64,000 bases of DNA from Flavobacteriales bacterium (lineage in GTDB: Bacteria > Bacteroidota > Bacteroidia > Flavobacteriales_D > Sanyastnellaceae): contig JADKIZ010000009.1 in the NCBI GenBank assembly GCA_016722445.1, positions 62,001 through 126,000 on the forward strand, in the 5' to 3' direction. Shown piece by piece: positions 18,387-27,949 of the stretch (its first letter is position 1; each line of letters starts with the position of its first letter). A program made the position numbers and the translations under genes. The notes under the pieces were generated by a model. That model saw only the letters and a program-made list of their open reading frames with translations, ran no database searches and was not told the DNA's origin.

Positions 18387-19671
18387 TGGCAGCGGAGGTG
18401 ATTTGAACTTTACCCTGCAATTTACTCACGAGATCGAAAAATGTGGGAAAAGATTTGGACACACATTCTGCACCGCGGATGGTAACTCGTCCGCCAGCAA
18501 GACCGAGAATGGTTGCGGCCATCGCGATACGGTGATCCTGATGCGAATTGATATCAGCGCGGCGAACCGGCGCAGGATAAATTTTCATTTCATCATCGCG
18601 TAATACGATTCGGATATTGGCTTTGGCAAATTCCTGTTGTAGTGTTTTACCACGGTTGCTTTCTTTGTGGATGAGGCGCTTCACACCATAAATGGTACTC
18701 ACGCCATCTGCAAAAGCAGCGAGAGCAGCCAGAGGAGGAAACAAATCGGGACATTCATTTGCATCGAATTCGAATGCAGAAATATCCGAAGCAAAAACTT
18801 TCACACCATTCGAAGTGATTTCCATTTTTACTCCAGCCATTTTGAGCACATCCAAAACTGCACTGTCGGCCTGAGTAATCCGATGATCAATATTGGTGAT
18901 ATGCAAACCTTCTTCAGCGCACAAGGCGCCGGCCACAAGCAGAAAAGCTGCGCCACTCCAATCGCCGGGAACAGTGAGTTCCCTTGGAGAATATACGGCA
19001 TTTTCTATGGTGAAGTGCTCCAAGTTGTCATGCTGAATTTTCACACCAAATTGTTCCATGACTTCCAAAGTCATGGTGATGTATGGTTTGCTTTTCAGAT
19101 TTGAAACATGAATGATGGAAGTAGAACCTGCTCTTGGAAGAGCGATGAGTAATCCAGTGAGAAATTGCGAAGAGATAGAGCCATCCATTTGCACTTCACC
19201 CGGAACAATAGGACCTTTCACCTGCACAGGAAGCAGACCTTGATTCGTTTCAATGTTTACACCGAGAGGAGGAAGAATATGTTCAAAATTTTCAAAAGAT
19301 CGTTTCAATAATGAACCATGACCACTGATGACCATTTGTTGTTCGCTCAAAGCCGCAATTGGAATAAACATCCTGCTTGCAAGACCTGATTCGCCGCAAA
19401 ACACTTCATTCTTGGACTGACGAATACCGGATAAAAAAGCATTGGGAAAACCGCCTTTGATGGTGACCACGTTTCCTTTCTGTGTGACGATTGCCCCAAG
19501 AGCTTGTGCAATTTCCAATGCCGCTTTGCAATCGTCACTGTCAGGATAATCGCTGATCACAGATTCACCACGCGCAAGCAATGCGCAGGCGACCATTCGT
19601 TGAGCGATACTCTTGCTGCCGGGTGCAGCTACATTTCCACTTAACTCTCCGGGAAATATTTCAACCTTCAT
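18373..19671 (-). CDS. aroA: 3-phosphoshikimate 1-carboxyvinyltransferase (EPSP synthase)
   Basis: Shikimate pathway enzyme joining phosphoenolpyruvate to shikimate-3-phosphate. 432 residues from the ATG at 19671, which overlaps the stop of menG as ATGA; a longer in-frame extension to 19725 lies inside menG and is rejected. Motifs: APGSKSIAQRMVACALLA for the substrate site, CGESGLASRMFIP (the LRMFIP-type EPSP signature region), DGSISSQFLTGLLIALP, and the second signature around KESNRGKTLQ and SHQDHRIAMAATI. Shikimate kinase, the preceding step, is encoded at 49.3 kb. Confidence 0.96.
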   Translation of the reverse strand: MKVEIFPGELSGNVAAPGSKSIAQRMVACALLARGESVISDYPDSDDCKAALEIAQALGAIVTQKGNVVTIKGGFPNAFLSGIRQSKNEVFCGESGLASRMFIPIAALSEQQMVISGHGSLLKRSFENFEHILPPLGVNIETNQGLLPVQVKGPIVPGEVQMDGSISSQFLTGLLIALPRAGSTSIIHVSNLKSKPYITMTLEVMEQFGVKIQHDNLEHFTIENAVYSPRELTVPGDWSGAAFLLVAGALCAEEGLHITNIDHRITQADSAVLDVLKMAGVKMEITSNGVKVFASDISAFEFDANECPDLFPPLAALAAFADGVSTIYGVKRLIHKESNRGKTLQQEFAKANIRIVLRDDEMKIYPAPVRRADINSHQDHRIAMAATILGLAGGRVTIRGAECVSKSFPTFFDLVSKLQGKVQITSAANAQN

Positions 19672-20414
19672 TTTCTTCCGAGGTAAATACTTGCGATTCC
19701 ACCTGACAAAGAAATACTGCGGCAATCACGATATCCTGCTTTTTCCATTCTACTGATAAACTTCATACCCGAAGGGAAGGCCTCAACGCTTTCCGGAAGG
19801 TATTCATAGGCGCGACGATCTTTAGAGATCAAACGTCCGATGGTCGGCATGATATATTTAAAGTAAAACTTGAAAAGTTGTTTTACAGGAAATGCAGTTG
19901 GTTGTGAAAATTCAAGCACTACACAAAGTGCGTTGGGTTTCAATACGCGATTCATCTCAGCGAGTCCCTTATCCAGATCCTGGAAATTGCGCACACCGAA
20001 CGCAACCATACAACCGTCGAAAACTTCTTTTTCAAATGGGAGGTTTTCGGAGTCGCCCAATCGCAACTCAATCACATTTTCCAGACCTTTTGCCTTGACC
20101 TTTTTGCGTCCGACTTCGAGCATGCCTTCGCTGATATCTACACCAGTAATTTTTTCAGCACCCAAATTCATGCGTACCGCTTCGAGCGCAAAATCACCCG
20201 TACCAGTAGCCACATCGAGGACTTGTTTTGGATTTTCCTTTTTCAGAATTCTGATGGCCTTCTTTCTCCAAAGAATGTCAATTCCCAGAGAAAAAAAATG
20301 GTTGAGAAAATCATAGGAACCAGAGATGTTATTGAACATTCTTGCGACTTGTTCCTTTTTTTCTTCTGCTTCAGAATATGGTTTGACTTCTTTCACGATT
20401 GTAGACACAGACAA
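19668..20414 (-). CDS. menG: Demethylmenaquinone C-methyltransferase (MenG/UbiE)
   Basis: Last step of menaquinone synthesis: SAM-dependent C-methylation of demethylmenaquinone at the membrane face. 248 residues with the family start VARMFNNISGSYDFLNHFFS, motif I VLDVATGTGDFALEA, the signature VAFGVRNFQDLDKGLAEM, and LEFSQPTAFPVKQLF. The close SLSGGIASIYLGRK is typical. The Bacteroidota context favours menaquinone over ubiquinone. It starts 1 nt after rfaE1 and overlaps aroA by 4 nt, so translational coupling is likely. Confidence 0.96.
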   Translation of the reverse strand: MSVSTIVKEVKPYSEAEEKKEQVARMFNNISGSYDFLNHFFSLGIDILWRKKAIRILKKENPKQVLDVATGTGDFALEAVRMNLGAEKITGVDISEGMLEVGRKKVKAKGLENVIELRLGDSENLPFEKEVFDGCMVAFGVRNFQDLDKGLAEMNRVLKPNALCVVLEFSQPTAFPVKQLFKFYFKYIMPTIGRLISKDRRAYEYLPESVEAFPSGMKFISRMEKAGYRDCRSISLSGGIASIYLGRK

Positions 20415-20415
20415 A

Positions 20416-21429
20416 TCAGAGGCTTAATTGTTCGGTTGAAATTTTATGACAAGCTTCGGTGAGCAGTTGTTCTTTATCAACCGGAACCACACCAACTTTT
20501 TCGCAAACCAATCCGCCCGCAAGATTTGCAAGCGATGTAAAAGTATGTGTATCTGCTCCTGCAGCAAGTGCAAGGGAAGCAACACTGATGACGGTATCAC
20601 CCGCCCCACTCACATCCAGAATTTCACGATGGTGTGCTTTTTCATGATAATATCCTTTTTCATCCGATGACATAACTCCTAACTCGGATAAGGTCACCAT
20701 GGTAATTTTATTCTGCAAGTTTTCCTTCAAATTGCTGATGGCATGTTTGAGTTGATCAAAATTGTTTTTATCAAAATCAATTTTCAATCCTTCTCGCAAT
20801 TCCTTCAGATTTGGTTTAAACAAAGTGACACCTTTATAGGCGAAAAAATTGTCCTTTTTCGGATCAACCGTTGTAGGAATATTTTTTTCTTGTGCAAATC
20901 CGATTACCGTAGAAATAACCTTTTCAGTGAGAACACCTTTATTGTAATCTTCGAAAATGATGACATCGACCTTCTGCCTGTTGAGTATCCCTTTGATACA
21001 ATCCAACAAATGTCTTTCATCCGTTGCGGACAGCGGTGTTGTGATTTCTTCGTCCACCCGAAGAAGATGATGACCTTGACTGATCACACGTGTTTTCACG
21101 GTGGTCATTCTCTCGGGTGAATCGATGATACCTTCGGTGGTGAAATGATTTTCTTTCAGAGTTGTTCTAAAAATATCGCCTTTGCTTCCATCACCAACCA
21201 CAGAACAAATGATTGCTTTGGCACCAAGGCTTTTTACGTTGAGTGCAACATTTGCTGCGCCACCAAGGCGATTTTCCTTTTTATTGACCTGCACCACCGG
21301 TACAGGCGCTTCAGGTGAGATACGTTCTACTTTTCCCCAGTAGTATGCATCGATCATGACATCACCTACGATGAGTACAGTGAGTCCGTTGAATTTTTGA
21401 AATAGCTGTTGTATCTCTTCCTTGTTCAT
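20416..21429 (-). CDS. rfaE1: D-glycero-beta-D-manno-heptose-7-phosphate kinase
   Basis: PfkB-family sugar kinase of 337 residues, making the heptose-1,7-bisphosphate needed for LPS inner-core heptose. The start LTVLIVGDVMIDAYYWGKVERISPE is split by family motifs: VGDVMIDxYxxG and ISPEAPVPVV are diagnostic of the RfaE kinase domain. The GGAANVALNVKSLGA motif follows, and the anion hole plus catalytic base is DVSGAGDTVISV. The nucleotidyltransferase half found in enterobacterial HldE is absent; in Bacteroidota it is often a separate gene. It lies between the aminotransferase (3 nt) and menG (1 nt). Confidence 0.93.
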   Translation of the reverse strand: MNKEEIQQLFQKFNGLTVLIVGDVMIDAYYWGKVERISPEAPVPVVQVNKKENRLGGAANVALNVKSLGAKAIICSVVGDGSKGDIFRTTLKENHFTTEGIIDSPERMTTVKTRVISQGHHLLRVDEEITTPLSATDERHLLDCIKGILNRQKVDVIIFEDYNKGVLTEKVISTVIGFAQEKNIPTTVDPKKDNFFAYKGVTLFKPNLKELREGLKIDFDKNNFDQLKHAISNLKENLQNKITMVTLSELGVMSSDEKGYYHEKAHHREILDVSGAGDTVISVASLALAAGADTHTFTSLANLAGGLVCEKVGVVPVDKEQLLTEACHKISTEQLSL

Positions 21430-21432
21430 TTT

Positions 21433-22671
21433 TTATGCATGCAAACGGCCAAGACCATTTTTAATTCTTTTGAGTGCTTCACGCAAAACATTTTCACTAG
21501 CCGCGTATGAAATCCGGATACAGTTGGCATCACCAAATGCTTCACCAGTCACCACCGCAACATGTTCCTTTTCCAATAAAAACTCGCTGAGATCAGTTGC
21601 ATTTTTGATGGTAACATGACCATCTGTTTTTCCGAAGTATGAAGACACATCCGGGAAAAAATAAAACGCCCCTTCAGGAAGATTGGTCACAACACCTGGA
21701 ATTTCTTTGAGCAGACCATAAACCAAATCTCTTCTTTTGTGAAAAGTCTCTATCATCGGCTTCACCACTGATGGATCAGCTTCCACAGCAGACTTCGTAG
21801 CCATTTGAGCAATGCTGTTGGCTCCGCTGGTAATTTGTCCCTGCATTTTATTACAGGCTTCAGCGATCCATTTTGGAGCGCCGATATATCCGATACGCCA
21901 GCCAGTCATGGCAAATGCTTTAGAAACACCATTCACTGTAATGGTTCTTTCTGCCATGCCGGGAATAGATGCGATACTTTCAGTTTTACCATTGAAATTG
22001 ATGAGCTCATAAATTTCATCGCTGATGACATACAATTCCTCCTTCGCCAGAATGACATCGGCAAAAGACTGCAACTCACTGCGACTGTATACAGATCCAG
22101 TTGGATTGCAAGGAGAACTATAGATGATCAGTTTGGTTTTATCGGTGATGGCATCTTGGAGTTGGGCAGTCGTGATCTTGAAATCATTTTCTACGGTAGC
22201 ATTGATCATCACAGGAATACCGCCTGCGAGTTTCACCAATTCTGCGTAGCTCACCCAAAACGGGCTTGGCATGATGACTTCATCGCCAGGATTTACCAAA
22301 GCATAAACCGTATTGGCAATGGCTTGTTTTGCACCAGTAGATATCACAATATTCTCAGCAGTGTATTGCAGACCATTATCACGGCGGAATTTTTCCGCAA
22401 TGGCACGCCTTACTTCGAGAATACCATTGACCGGTGGATAGTGAGTAATATTGTTATCTAGAGCAGTCTTCGCTGCATCTTTGATAAATTCAGGTGTATC
22501 AAAATCTGGTTCTCCCAATGAGAGGCTCACCACATCAACACCCTGCTGGGCCAATTCCCTGCTTTTGCGGGCCATGGCCAGCGTGGCTGATTCATTCAAT
22601 TGGCTGAGTAGTTCAGATACACGGCCAGTACTATTCTTCAATGCTTGTTCCATTTCATCGTGCCGCTTCAA
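21433..22671 (-). CDS. PLP-dependent aminotransferase, class I (aspartate-type)
   Basis: Fold-type I aminotransferase of about 412 residues. Visible family motifs: SLSLGEPDFDTPEFIKDAAK, STGAKQAIANTVYALVNPGD, YSSPCNPTGSVYS with the substrate-carboxylate Asn, VISDEIYELI with the cofactor Asp-x-x-Tyr, and NGVSKAFAMTGWRIGYIGAP with the PLP lysine. The subgroup is aspartate/prephenate aminotransferase-like, which would fit aromatic amino-acid genes nearby, but specificity is not fixed by sequence. Start is ATG 22671 or, more likely, ATG 22653. It is the first gene of the run through rfaE1, menG, aroA and cotH. Confidence 0.93.
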   Translation of the reverse strand: MKRHDEMEQALKNSTGRVSELLSQLNESATLAMARKSRELAQQGVDVVSLSLGEPDFDTPEFIKDAAKTALDNNITHYPPVNGILEVRRAIAEKFRRDNGLQYTAENIVISTGAKQAIANTVYALVNPGDEVIMPSPFWVSYAELVKLAGGIPVMINATVENDFKITTAQLQDAITDKTKLIIYSSPCNPTGSVYSRSELQSFADVILAKEELYVISDEIYELINFNGKTESIASIPGMAERTITVNGVSKAFAMTGWRIGYIGAPKWIAEACNKMQGQITSGANSIAQMATKSAVEADPSVVKPMIETFHKRRDLVYGLLKEIPGVVTNLPEGAFYFFPDVSSYFGKTDGHVTIKNATDLSEFLLEKEHVAVVTGEAFGDANCIRISYAASENVLREALKRIKNGLGRLHA

Positions 22672-22899
22672 AATTTCCTTGAATTCTACGGCGGTGCAAA
22701 CTTAGTTGATCGGGTGCCTTGATTCACCTCAAGAAAAGGTGAAATATTCCCGCCTAAAATCCACAAAAAGCCCACATTATCAACGAAATGGAAAAATCAG
22801 ATGAGGTTATTCTCCAAATGACCCTTCCCACGGTGATTCCCATCATCTGCAAGATCGATTAGAATCCCATGTTGCTTTGCTGACATCAGCGTCAGGATT

Positions 22900-24625
22900 T
22901 TAAAACTGGAAATAGATAAATGGATGCATATCCGCCGACATGACCTGATACGCGAAAAAGATCGTGATGAGGCAGAACAAGGCAATAACTGGAATGGGTA
23001 GCGCTGCGAATTTTTGCCTATAACTTTCCTTGAAAGTTGATGGCAACCAATGAATGATCATACCAATAAGAATCACCACAAAAACATTCAGATAACCAGA
23101 AATAACCAGTGGAGCCACTGACCAATCCATATGGAAAAAAATCTGTTGCAACATGGTTGTTGCAGACAAGAATTCAGACCCTATGTCATGCGTTTCATTC
23201 AGTCCATCCCAAGATGAATTGCTGCCTGCGCGGAACCAGACTCTGGTAAAAGTGATAAATGAAAACGTGAGGAAAATGGCCCAAGCTCTGATGACCCATT
23301 TGGACTTGTGTTTTTCCCACGGGCTGATGCGTTTCCAAAGTTTGTAGAAGACAAGTGCGAAACCATTCAATGCGCCCCAAATGATGAAGTTCCATGATGC
23401 ACCGTGCCACAAACCGCCGATCACCATGGTGATCATCAGATTGAGATTCGTCGTAACCCAAGAGGCAAAAGGTTTGACAAATTGAGCAAGGAGGATACAA
23501 ACAGCAATAATGAGTGCACTGATGGCAAGAACCATCCAAGAACCGGCAAGACCAGCAATGACGAGGATGATGATAACCATGACAATGATAGAACCAATGC
23601 TCCCACCTTTATTCCCACCCAGTGGGATATAGAGATAATCGCGCAGCCAATTCGATAGTGACATATGCCAACGTCTCCAGAAATCGCTCACGTTAATGGC
23701 CTTGTATGGAGAATCGAAATTTTTGGTCAGATGAAAGCCCATGAGCAATGCCACGCCAATGGCCATATCCGTATATCCGAAAATCTGCATACACCTGAAG
23801 GCTATATCCGTAGATCGCCATCAGATTTTCGAATCCAGTATATGAAACCGGATTGGCGAAAATGCGGTCGATAAAATTGACCGCGATGTAATCCGCGAGC
23901 AGAATTTTTTTGACCAGTCCATTTAAAATCCAGAAAACAGCGAGACCCCATTCTTGTTTGGAAAGACTGTATTCCTTGTAAAGTTGTGGAATCAGATCGG
24001 TGGAACGCACAATAGGTCCGGCGACCAGTTGCGGAAAGAAAGTAACGAAAAATGCAAAGTCAGTGAATTGTTTGACTGGTTTCAGCGTGCCACGATACAC
24101 CTCAACAGTATAACTGATGCTTTGAAAAGTAAAAAACGAAATACCGATGGGTAGGATAATTTTATCAATCTCGAAATGCGTTCCGAAAAAACCATTGCTC
24201 CAATGCGCCATCCAATTGAATACATGAGCTTGTTTATTCAGTGTTGCATTGTAGATGTCGGTAAAGAAATAAGCATATTTGAAATAACACAACACACCCA
24301 AATTCATGACAATACTTGCCGCCAGCCATGCTTTTTTTGGAGCCTTTTTTCTTGTTCGGTAGATGACTTTGCCGATAAAAAAATCCCAGCATGCCGTGAA
24401 GACCAGCAAGATGAAAAAGAAACCTGTAGTTTTATAATAGAAGAATACACTGGCAAGAAATAGGAACGCATGTCGCAAACCCCGTTTTCGATGCAGGAAT
24501 GAATCCACAATTAAGACAAGCGCAAAGAAGATCCAGAAAGAGGTTACCGTGAATATGAACGGTGCCTTCGGATCGAAAAGAAAAAACTCCCAGATGTGTG
24601 CTGTCCAATCTTGACCAGTGATCAT
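22900..24625 (-). CDS. MBOAT-family O-acyltransferase (AlgI-like, frameshifted)
   Basis: Multi-pass membrane O-acyltransferase of the AlgI/DltB type, which moves acyl groups across the inner membrane onto exported polysaccharides. Two frames (24625 to 23693 and 23790 to 22900) join at 23777-23783. Restoring one T and one G in two adjacent runs gives VYADFSGYTDMAIGVALLMGF, the strongly conserved YADFSGY motif, and about 575 residues. The catalytic His lies in IGGLWHGASWNF. ISFFTFQSISYTVEVYRG and NVSDFWRRWHMSLSNWLRDYL are also family hallmarks. The start overlaps the methyltransferase stop as ATGA. It is likely an exopolysaccharide O-acetylase; no AlgJ-like partner is visible. Confidence 0.9.
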
Positions 24626-25347
24626 CGTTTACGCGCTGCGAGGGTGTATCCTAAAGCGTAAGAATACCGGCTTTTTTCATTCGTTCTTTTATACCATCCG
24701 GAACTTTTCAAGACAGATGCCAACAATAGAAAAAACCGATGTGACCACTTGCCTGTCATTCCTTTGTTGAGTGTATCCAGCAATACATCTGCCCTTCCAC
24801 CATAAGGTTCGAGGTGTACCACTTCGAGTCCTGCATCTTCACACATTTGTTTTAGGCCAAATTCAGAAGGATTGTAGTAATTGTGGGGATATTCAGAGGA
24901 CCAATAGATGAATGGAGTTGTAACGATGAGATGACCACCTGATTTGAGATGATCAGACAATGTAGCAATAAGCAATGCAGGATATTTCACATGAGCAATC
25001 ACATCAGAAAGGAGAATGGTGTCGAAGTTTTTTTCTTGTAAAGAAAAACTCCGATTGAGATCTACAATTTCATCAAGGTGTTTTCTCACATCTTCATTTT
25101 CACTCCAATCGATGGTATAATGCAATTCCACTTTACTGCGCAGCAGATTGTGATATGGCACTCTTCCACATCCGCAATCGAGTAATTTACCGTGTACATA
25201 TTGATCGAACAACGGCCGATAAGCCTTCCACTGCAGTGAAGCAATATGCCATGAACCGGCATAGACGGCACTTAGATTCAGATCAAAATCCCTTTTATTC
25301 TGATCGAAAACAACAAGTGAAGCTTTCCATTCTGATTCTTTCTTCAT
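24622..25347 (-). CDS. Class I SAM-dependent methyltransferase
   Basis: 241 residues. SAM motif I reads KLLDCGCGRVPYHNLL; the acidic loop is YTIDWSENED; a following FDTILLSDVIAHVKYPALL matches the Methyltransf_11-type motif, then GGHLIVTTPFIYW. The C-terminal half, with HNYYNPSEFGLKQMCEDAGL, resembles methyltransferases found in glycan loci. The gene overlaps both neighbours by ATGA (deacetylase upstream at 25344-25347, MBOAT downstream at 24622-24625), a strong sign of one operon. The acceptor is unknown; a sugar or lipid-linked glycan is plausible from context. Confidence 0.87.
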   Translation of the reverse strand: MKKESEWKASLVVFDQNKRDFDLNLSAVYAGSWHIASLQWKAYRPLFDQYVHGKLLDCGCGRVPYHNLLRSKVELHYTIDWSENEDVRKHLDEIVDLNRSFSLQEKNFDTILLSDVIAHVKYPALLIATLSDHLKSGGHLIVTTPFIYWSSEYPHNYYNPSEFGLKQMCEDAGLEVVHLEPYGGRADVLLDTLNKGMTGKWSHRFFLLLASVLKSSGWYKRTNEKSRYSYALGYTLAARKR

Positions 25348-26336
25348 GAAAACAACTGATTGATTCGATGCAATGATTCTGTGGTGGAAATATCGTTATA
25401 GATACCATAACGTGAGGCGGGGCAATTTGAAATTGGAAGATCGCCAGCGCATGGTTCAACACCAATCAAATTATGATAACCGGCATAAACTGCGGCTTCA
25501 GCAACGCGGCGATCATAAGCTCCGAAAGGAAAAGCAAAATCATTTATTGCTTTGCCAGTCACCTGCTCGAGGTATTTTTTACTTTCTGTCAATTCATCTT
25601 TCAGCAAATCATCGCTGGCGTATTTCAAATTCACGTGACTCACGGCGTGACTGCCGATAGAGATCATAGGAGATTGCGACATGATGCGAATTTCTTCACC
25701 CTTCATCACACGCCATTCATCTTCACGGGTGAGGTCATGCGCAGGTTGATATCCGCAATGCTGTGCAAGATCATCCAACCATTGATCAATGGCATCAATA
25801 TCCATTTCTTGCATGACTGATTCCAACCTTTCACCTGTCGTTTTCTCCACGAATAAATTTCTGTACTTTCTGAAAAATATTTTTTCGTTGAGATGAATTT
25901 CACCTCTCTGATGTTGTAGCAATCTGCTCAATTCATCAGGCCAGAGTGTAGATCTTCCAGCAAGCCATGAAGTCGTAACAAAAAAAGTGGCCGGAAGTTG
26001 ATGTTTTTCCAAGACAGGTAATGCATGGTGAAGATTGTTGACTAGTCCATCATCGAAGGTAATGGCAATGCGTTGACCTGTACCCGGAGTTTCGAGTATT
26101 TCCTTTAGTGTAACAACCTGATAATTCCTTTTGAGATATTTCAGAATGCGTTCGAAATCGGCAACGCCGATGTTTCTCATATTGAGTGCAAGATTTGTTT
26201 TCTCCAGCACATTGTGAAACATCAGAATGACGTCAGCATTTTTTTTTGTAGGATAAAAAAAATGCTCAAGGCCAAGATTAAACAGACAGGCTCTGGTCCA
26301 AATTGAACATTTATTGGTCAGCCTGTCGACAACCAT
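25344..26336 (-). CDS. Polysaccharide deacetylase (carbohydrate esterase 4 family)
   Basis: NodB-homology deacetylase of 330 residues, removing N-acetyl groups from polysaccharide or nucleoside-linked sugar. The metal/catalytic motif is IAITFDDGLVNNLHHALPVL, the histidine pair is in IGSHAVSHVNLKYAS, and a late FAFPFGAYDRRVAEAA carries the usual proline-glycine-Tyr motif. An early DVILMFHNV strand is typical. No signal peptide is evident, although a hydrophobic start could anchor it. It overlaps the CvfB-like gene by 1 nt and the methyltransferase by 4 nt. With MBOAT in the same run, a polymer-tailoring role is inferred. Confidence 0.9.
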   Translation of the reverse strand: MVVDRLTNKCSIWTRACLFNLGLEHFFYPTKKNADVILMFHNVLEKTNLALNMRNIGVADFERILKYLKRNYQVVTLKEILETPGTGQRIAITFDDGLVNNLHHALPVLEKHQLPATFFVTTSWLAGRSTLWPDELSRLLQHQRGEIHLNEKIFFRKYRNLFVEKTTGERLESVMQEMDIDAIDQWLDDLAQHCGYQPAHDLTREDEWRVMKGEEIRIMSQSPMISIGSHAVSHVNLKYASDDLLKDELTESKKYLEQVTGKAINDFAFPFGAYDRRVAEAAVYAGYHNLIGVEPCAGDLPISNCPASRYGIYNDISTTESLHRINQLFS

Positions 26337-27526
26337 TATTTTTTCCCTTTAAACGTCAATTCCTTTTTAGGGCCAGGTCTATCTCCGGAGGGTTTTTCCG
26401 GACGAGGTTCAGAAGATGGTTTTCTTTCTTCGCGAGGTTCCTTGCGTTCACGATCGCTATACGATTTTTTCTCCCCACGTTCACGACTTTCCCTTGGACG
26501 ATCTTCTCTCGATCTATCCGAAGAAGTTCTTCCTGATCCGCGATCATCCGAAGATTTTTTATCGTATGATTTACGCGGAGGTCTATCATCTTCATCCGAT
26601 TTACTTCTTGGACGGTCGTATGGTTCACTATCTGGTTGTTCTTCGTAGATATTGTCTTCGAAGATTTTATTTTTCTCCCAGCCAACGGGAACGACGCCGG
26701 TTTTATTCACTTTAACACCTAATTTGGTGAGTAGAACCTTACCCTCTTTGTACAACATTCCTGCAGCTTTTTTGAAGGTCTTTTTAGACATGTGCAGTCG
26801 AAGTTTGATTTCTTCCGGGTCGGTATCGTCATTGAGTCGCACATAACCTCCGTTTTGTTCGAGATAGTCCAGAATTTTCTTGCGGGCATCTTCGAGCAAT
26901 TCCAAACCTTCCCGCTGCATGCTCACCTGAATATCCTTGCCTTCGACTTTCCGCACATAACCTTTCACTTTTTCACCCAAACGCACCTTATCGGTCATCT
27001 CTTGTCTAAAAAGCACACCGATAAATTTACCATCTACCACGACCCTTCTTCCGATATCGATTTTTTCAGCAATGGTGAGACTTACTTCATCACCACGTTT
27101 ATATGGAATATCTGTATTCCTCAGATGACGTTGCAATTTGGTCGAGGCAAATAGTCGGCGGTTTTCGCTGTCATCCAGTAGGACGATCAAGGTCATTCTG
27201 CCAGATTCGAGGTTTTCCAATTGTTCTCTGGCTGGAATCAGGATATCACGTTTTGACCCGATGCTGATGAAAGCGCCAAGGTCATTTGAATTTCCCACGC
27301 GAAAACAACCAATTTCCCCGACCTGCACTTCAGGTAGTCTGGTTGTTGCTTCCAACTCCCTTTCCTCGTTGTAGAAAGTGAATACTTCCACCATCTCGCC
27401 TGGTTCTGTATTCGGTTTGAGGTCACGTTTTGGGATAAAAACAGATTGTTTTGTATCGCCAAGTAGGTAGCCTTTTTCAACCACTTCCAAAACGGGCAAT
27501 GATTGTATGGAGCCGGGTCTGATCAT
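26336..27526 (-). CDS. CvfB-like S1 RNA-binding protein with long charged tail
   Basis: Matches the CvfB family: tandem S1-type OB folds followed by a winged helix. The opening GSIQSLPVLEVVEKGYLLGD, then VGEIGCFRVGNSNDLGAFIS, and the third domain LGEKVKGYVRKVEGKDIQVS, are visible. The winged helix contains LHMSKKTFKKAAGMLYKEGKV. Unlike the usual ~280-300 residue proteins, this one ends in about 115 residues of Arg/Ser/Asp/Glu/Lys/Pro-rich sequence, probably disordered. ATG 27526 gives the family N-terminus; an in-frame extension to 27745 lacks similarity and is rejected. It is the first gene of the overlapping run to MBOAT. RNA binding is inferred. Confidence 0.85.
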   Translation of the reverse strand: MIRPGSIQSLPVLEVVEKGYLLGDTKQSVFIPKRDLKPNTEPGEMVEVFTFYNEERELEATTRLPEVQVGEIGCFRVGNSNDLGAFISIGSKRDILIPAREQLENLESGRMTLIVLLDDSENRRLFASTKLQRHLRNTDIPYKRGDEVSLTIAEKIDIGRRVVVDGKFIGVLFRQEMTDKVRLGEKVKGYVRKVEGKDIQVSMQREGLELLEDARKKILDYLEQNGGYVRLNDDTDPEEIKLRLHMSKKTFKKAAGMLYKEGKVLLTKLGVKVNKTGVVPVGWEKNKIFEDNIYEEQPDSEPYDRPRSKSDEDDRPPRKSYDKKSSDDRGSGRTSSDRSREDRPRESRERGEKKSYSDRERKEPREERKPSSEPRPEKPSGDRPGPKKELTFKGKK

Positions 27527-27710
27527 TCGGTGTTTTTGTTTCCGGAGAAAAGAGCCGGAATCATTTGCCAAAGAAACTGCAAAAGCCTCATGGAAGTGCA
27601 GAACCATGAAATGATGCCGACATCCGGTTGTGAGATTACACCTTTCAGGGTATTGGTAGAGTGGCAAAAAAGGCGAATGTTTGTATCCGATGACACAAGA
27701 GCAACGAAAC

Positions 27711-27844
27711 ATGTCCAATCGACCGCAGGCGGGAGTTTGCATCATTCAGGAACTCTTTGCTACTGCCCATTTCAAGAAAAAAAGTGCTGTAAGAGCTATA
27801 AACACGGCAAACGTTGCAAGAAGTGTCCTAAGGGAGAAAAATAA
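27711..27844 (+). CDS. Putative Cys/Lys-rich mini-protein (frameshifted)
   Basis: A short candidate gene of about 44 codons between the divergent CvfB-like and permease genes. One frame from ATG 27711 reads MSNRPQAGVCIIQELFATAH then FKKK; another ends in CCKSYKHGKRCKKCPKGEK before TAA at 27842-27844. They meet in an A7 run (27777-27783), and adding one A gives FKKKKCCKSYKHGKRCKKCPK. The clustered Cys with basic spacing looks like a small metal-binding peptide. I recall similar short Bacteroidota proteins but cannot name a family. The start is uncertain. The rest of 27527-27949 shows nothing recognisable beyond the presumed promoters. Confidence 0.4.
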
Positions 27845-27949
27845 GTCTCAACTCCTTTTTAGTCAGCCAGTTTCCATGTCGATAAACTGATTTAGGCCAA
27901 ATGTGCTTATACTTGCGCACTACCTCAATCAGCACAATCTACTAGTATT

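Noticed and set aside
27527..27745. In-frame N-terminal extension of the CvfB-like gene
   Set aside because: The extra 73 residues resemble nothing in the family, and they lie opposite the mini-protein and promoter region.
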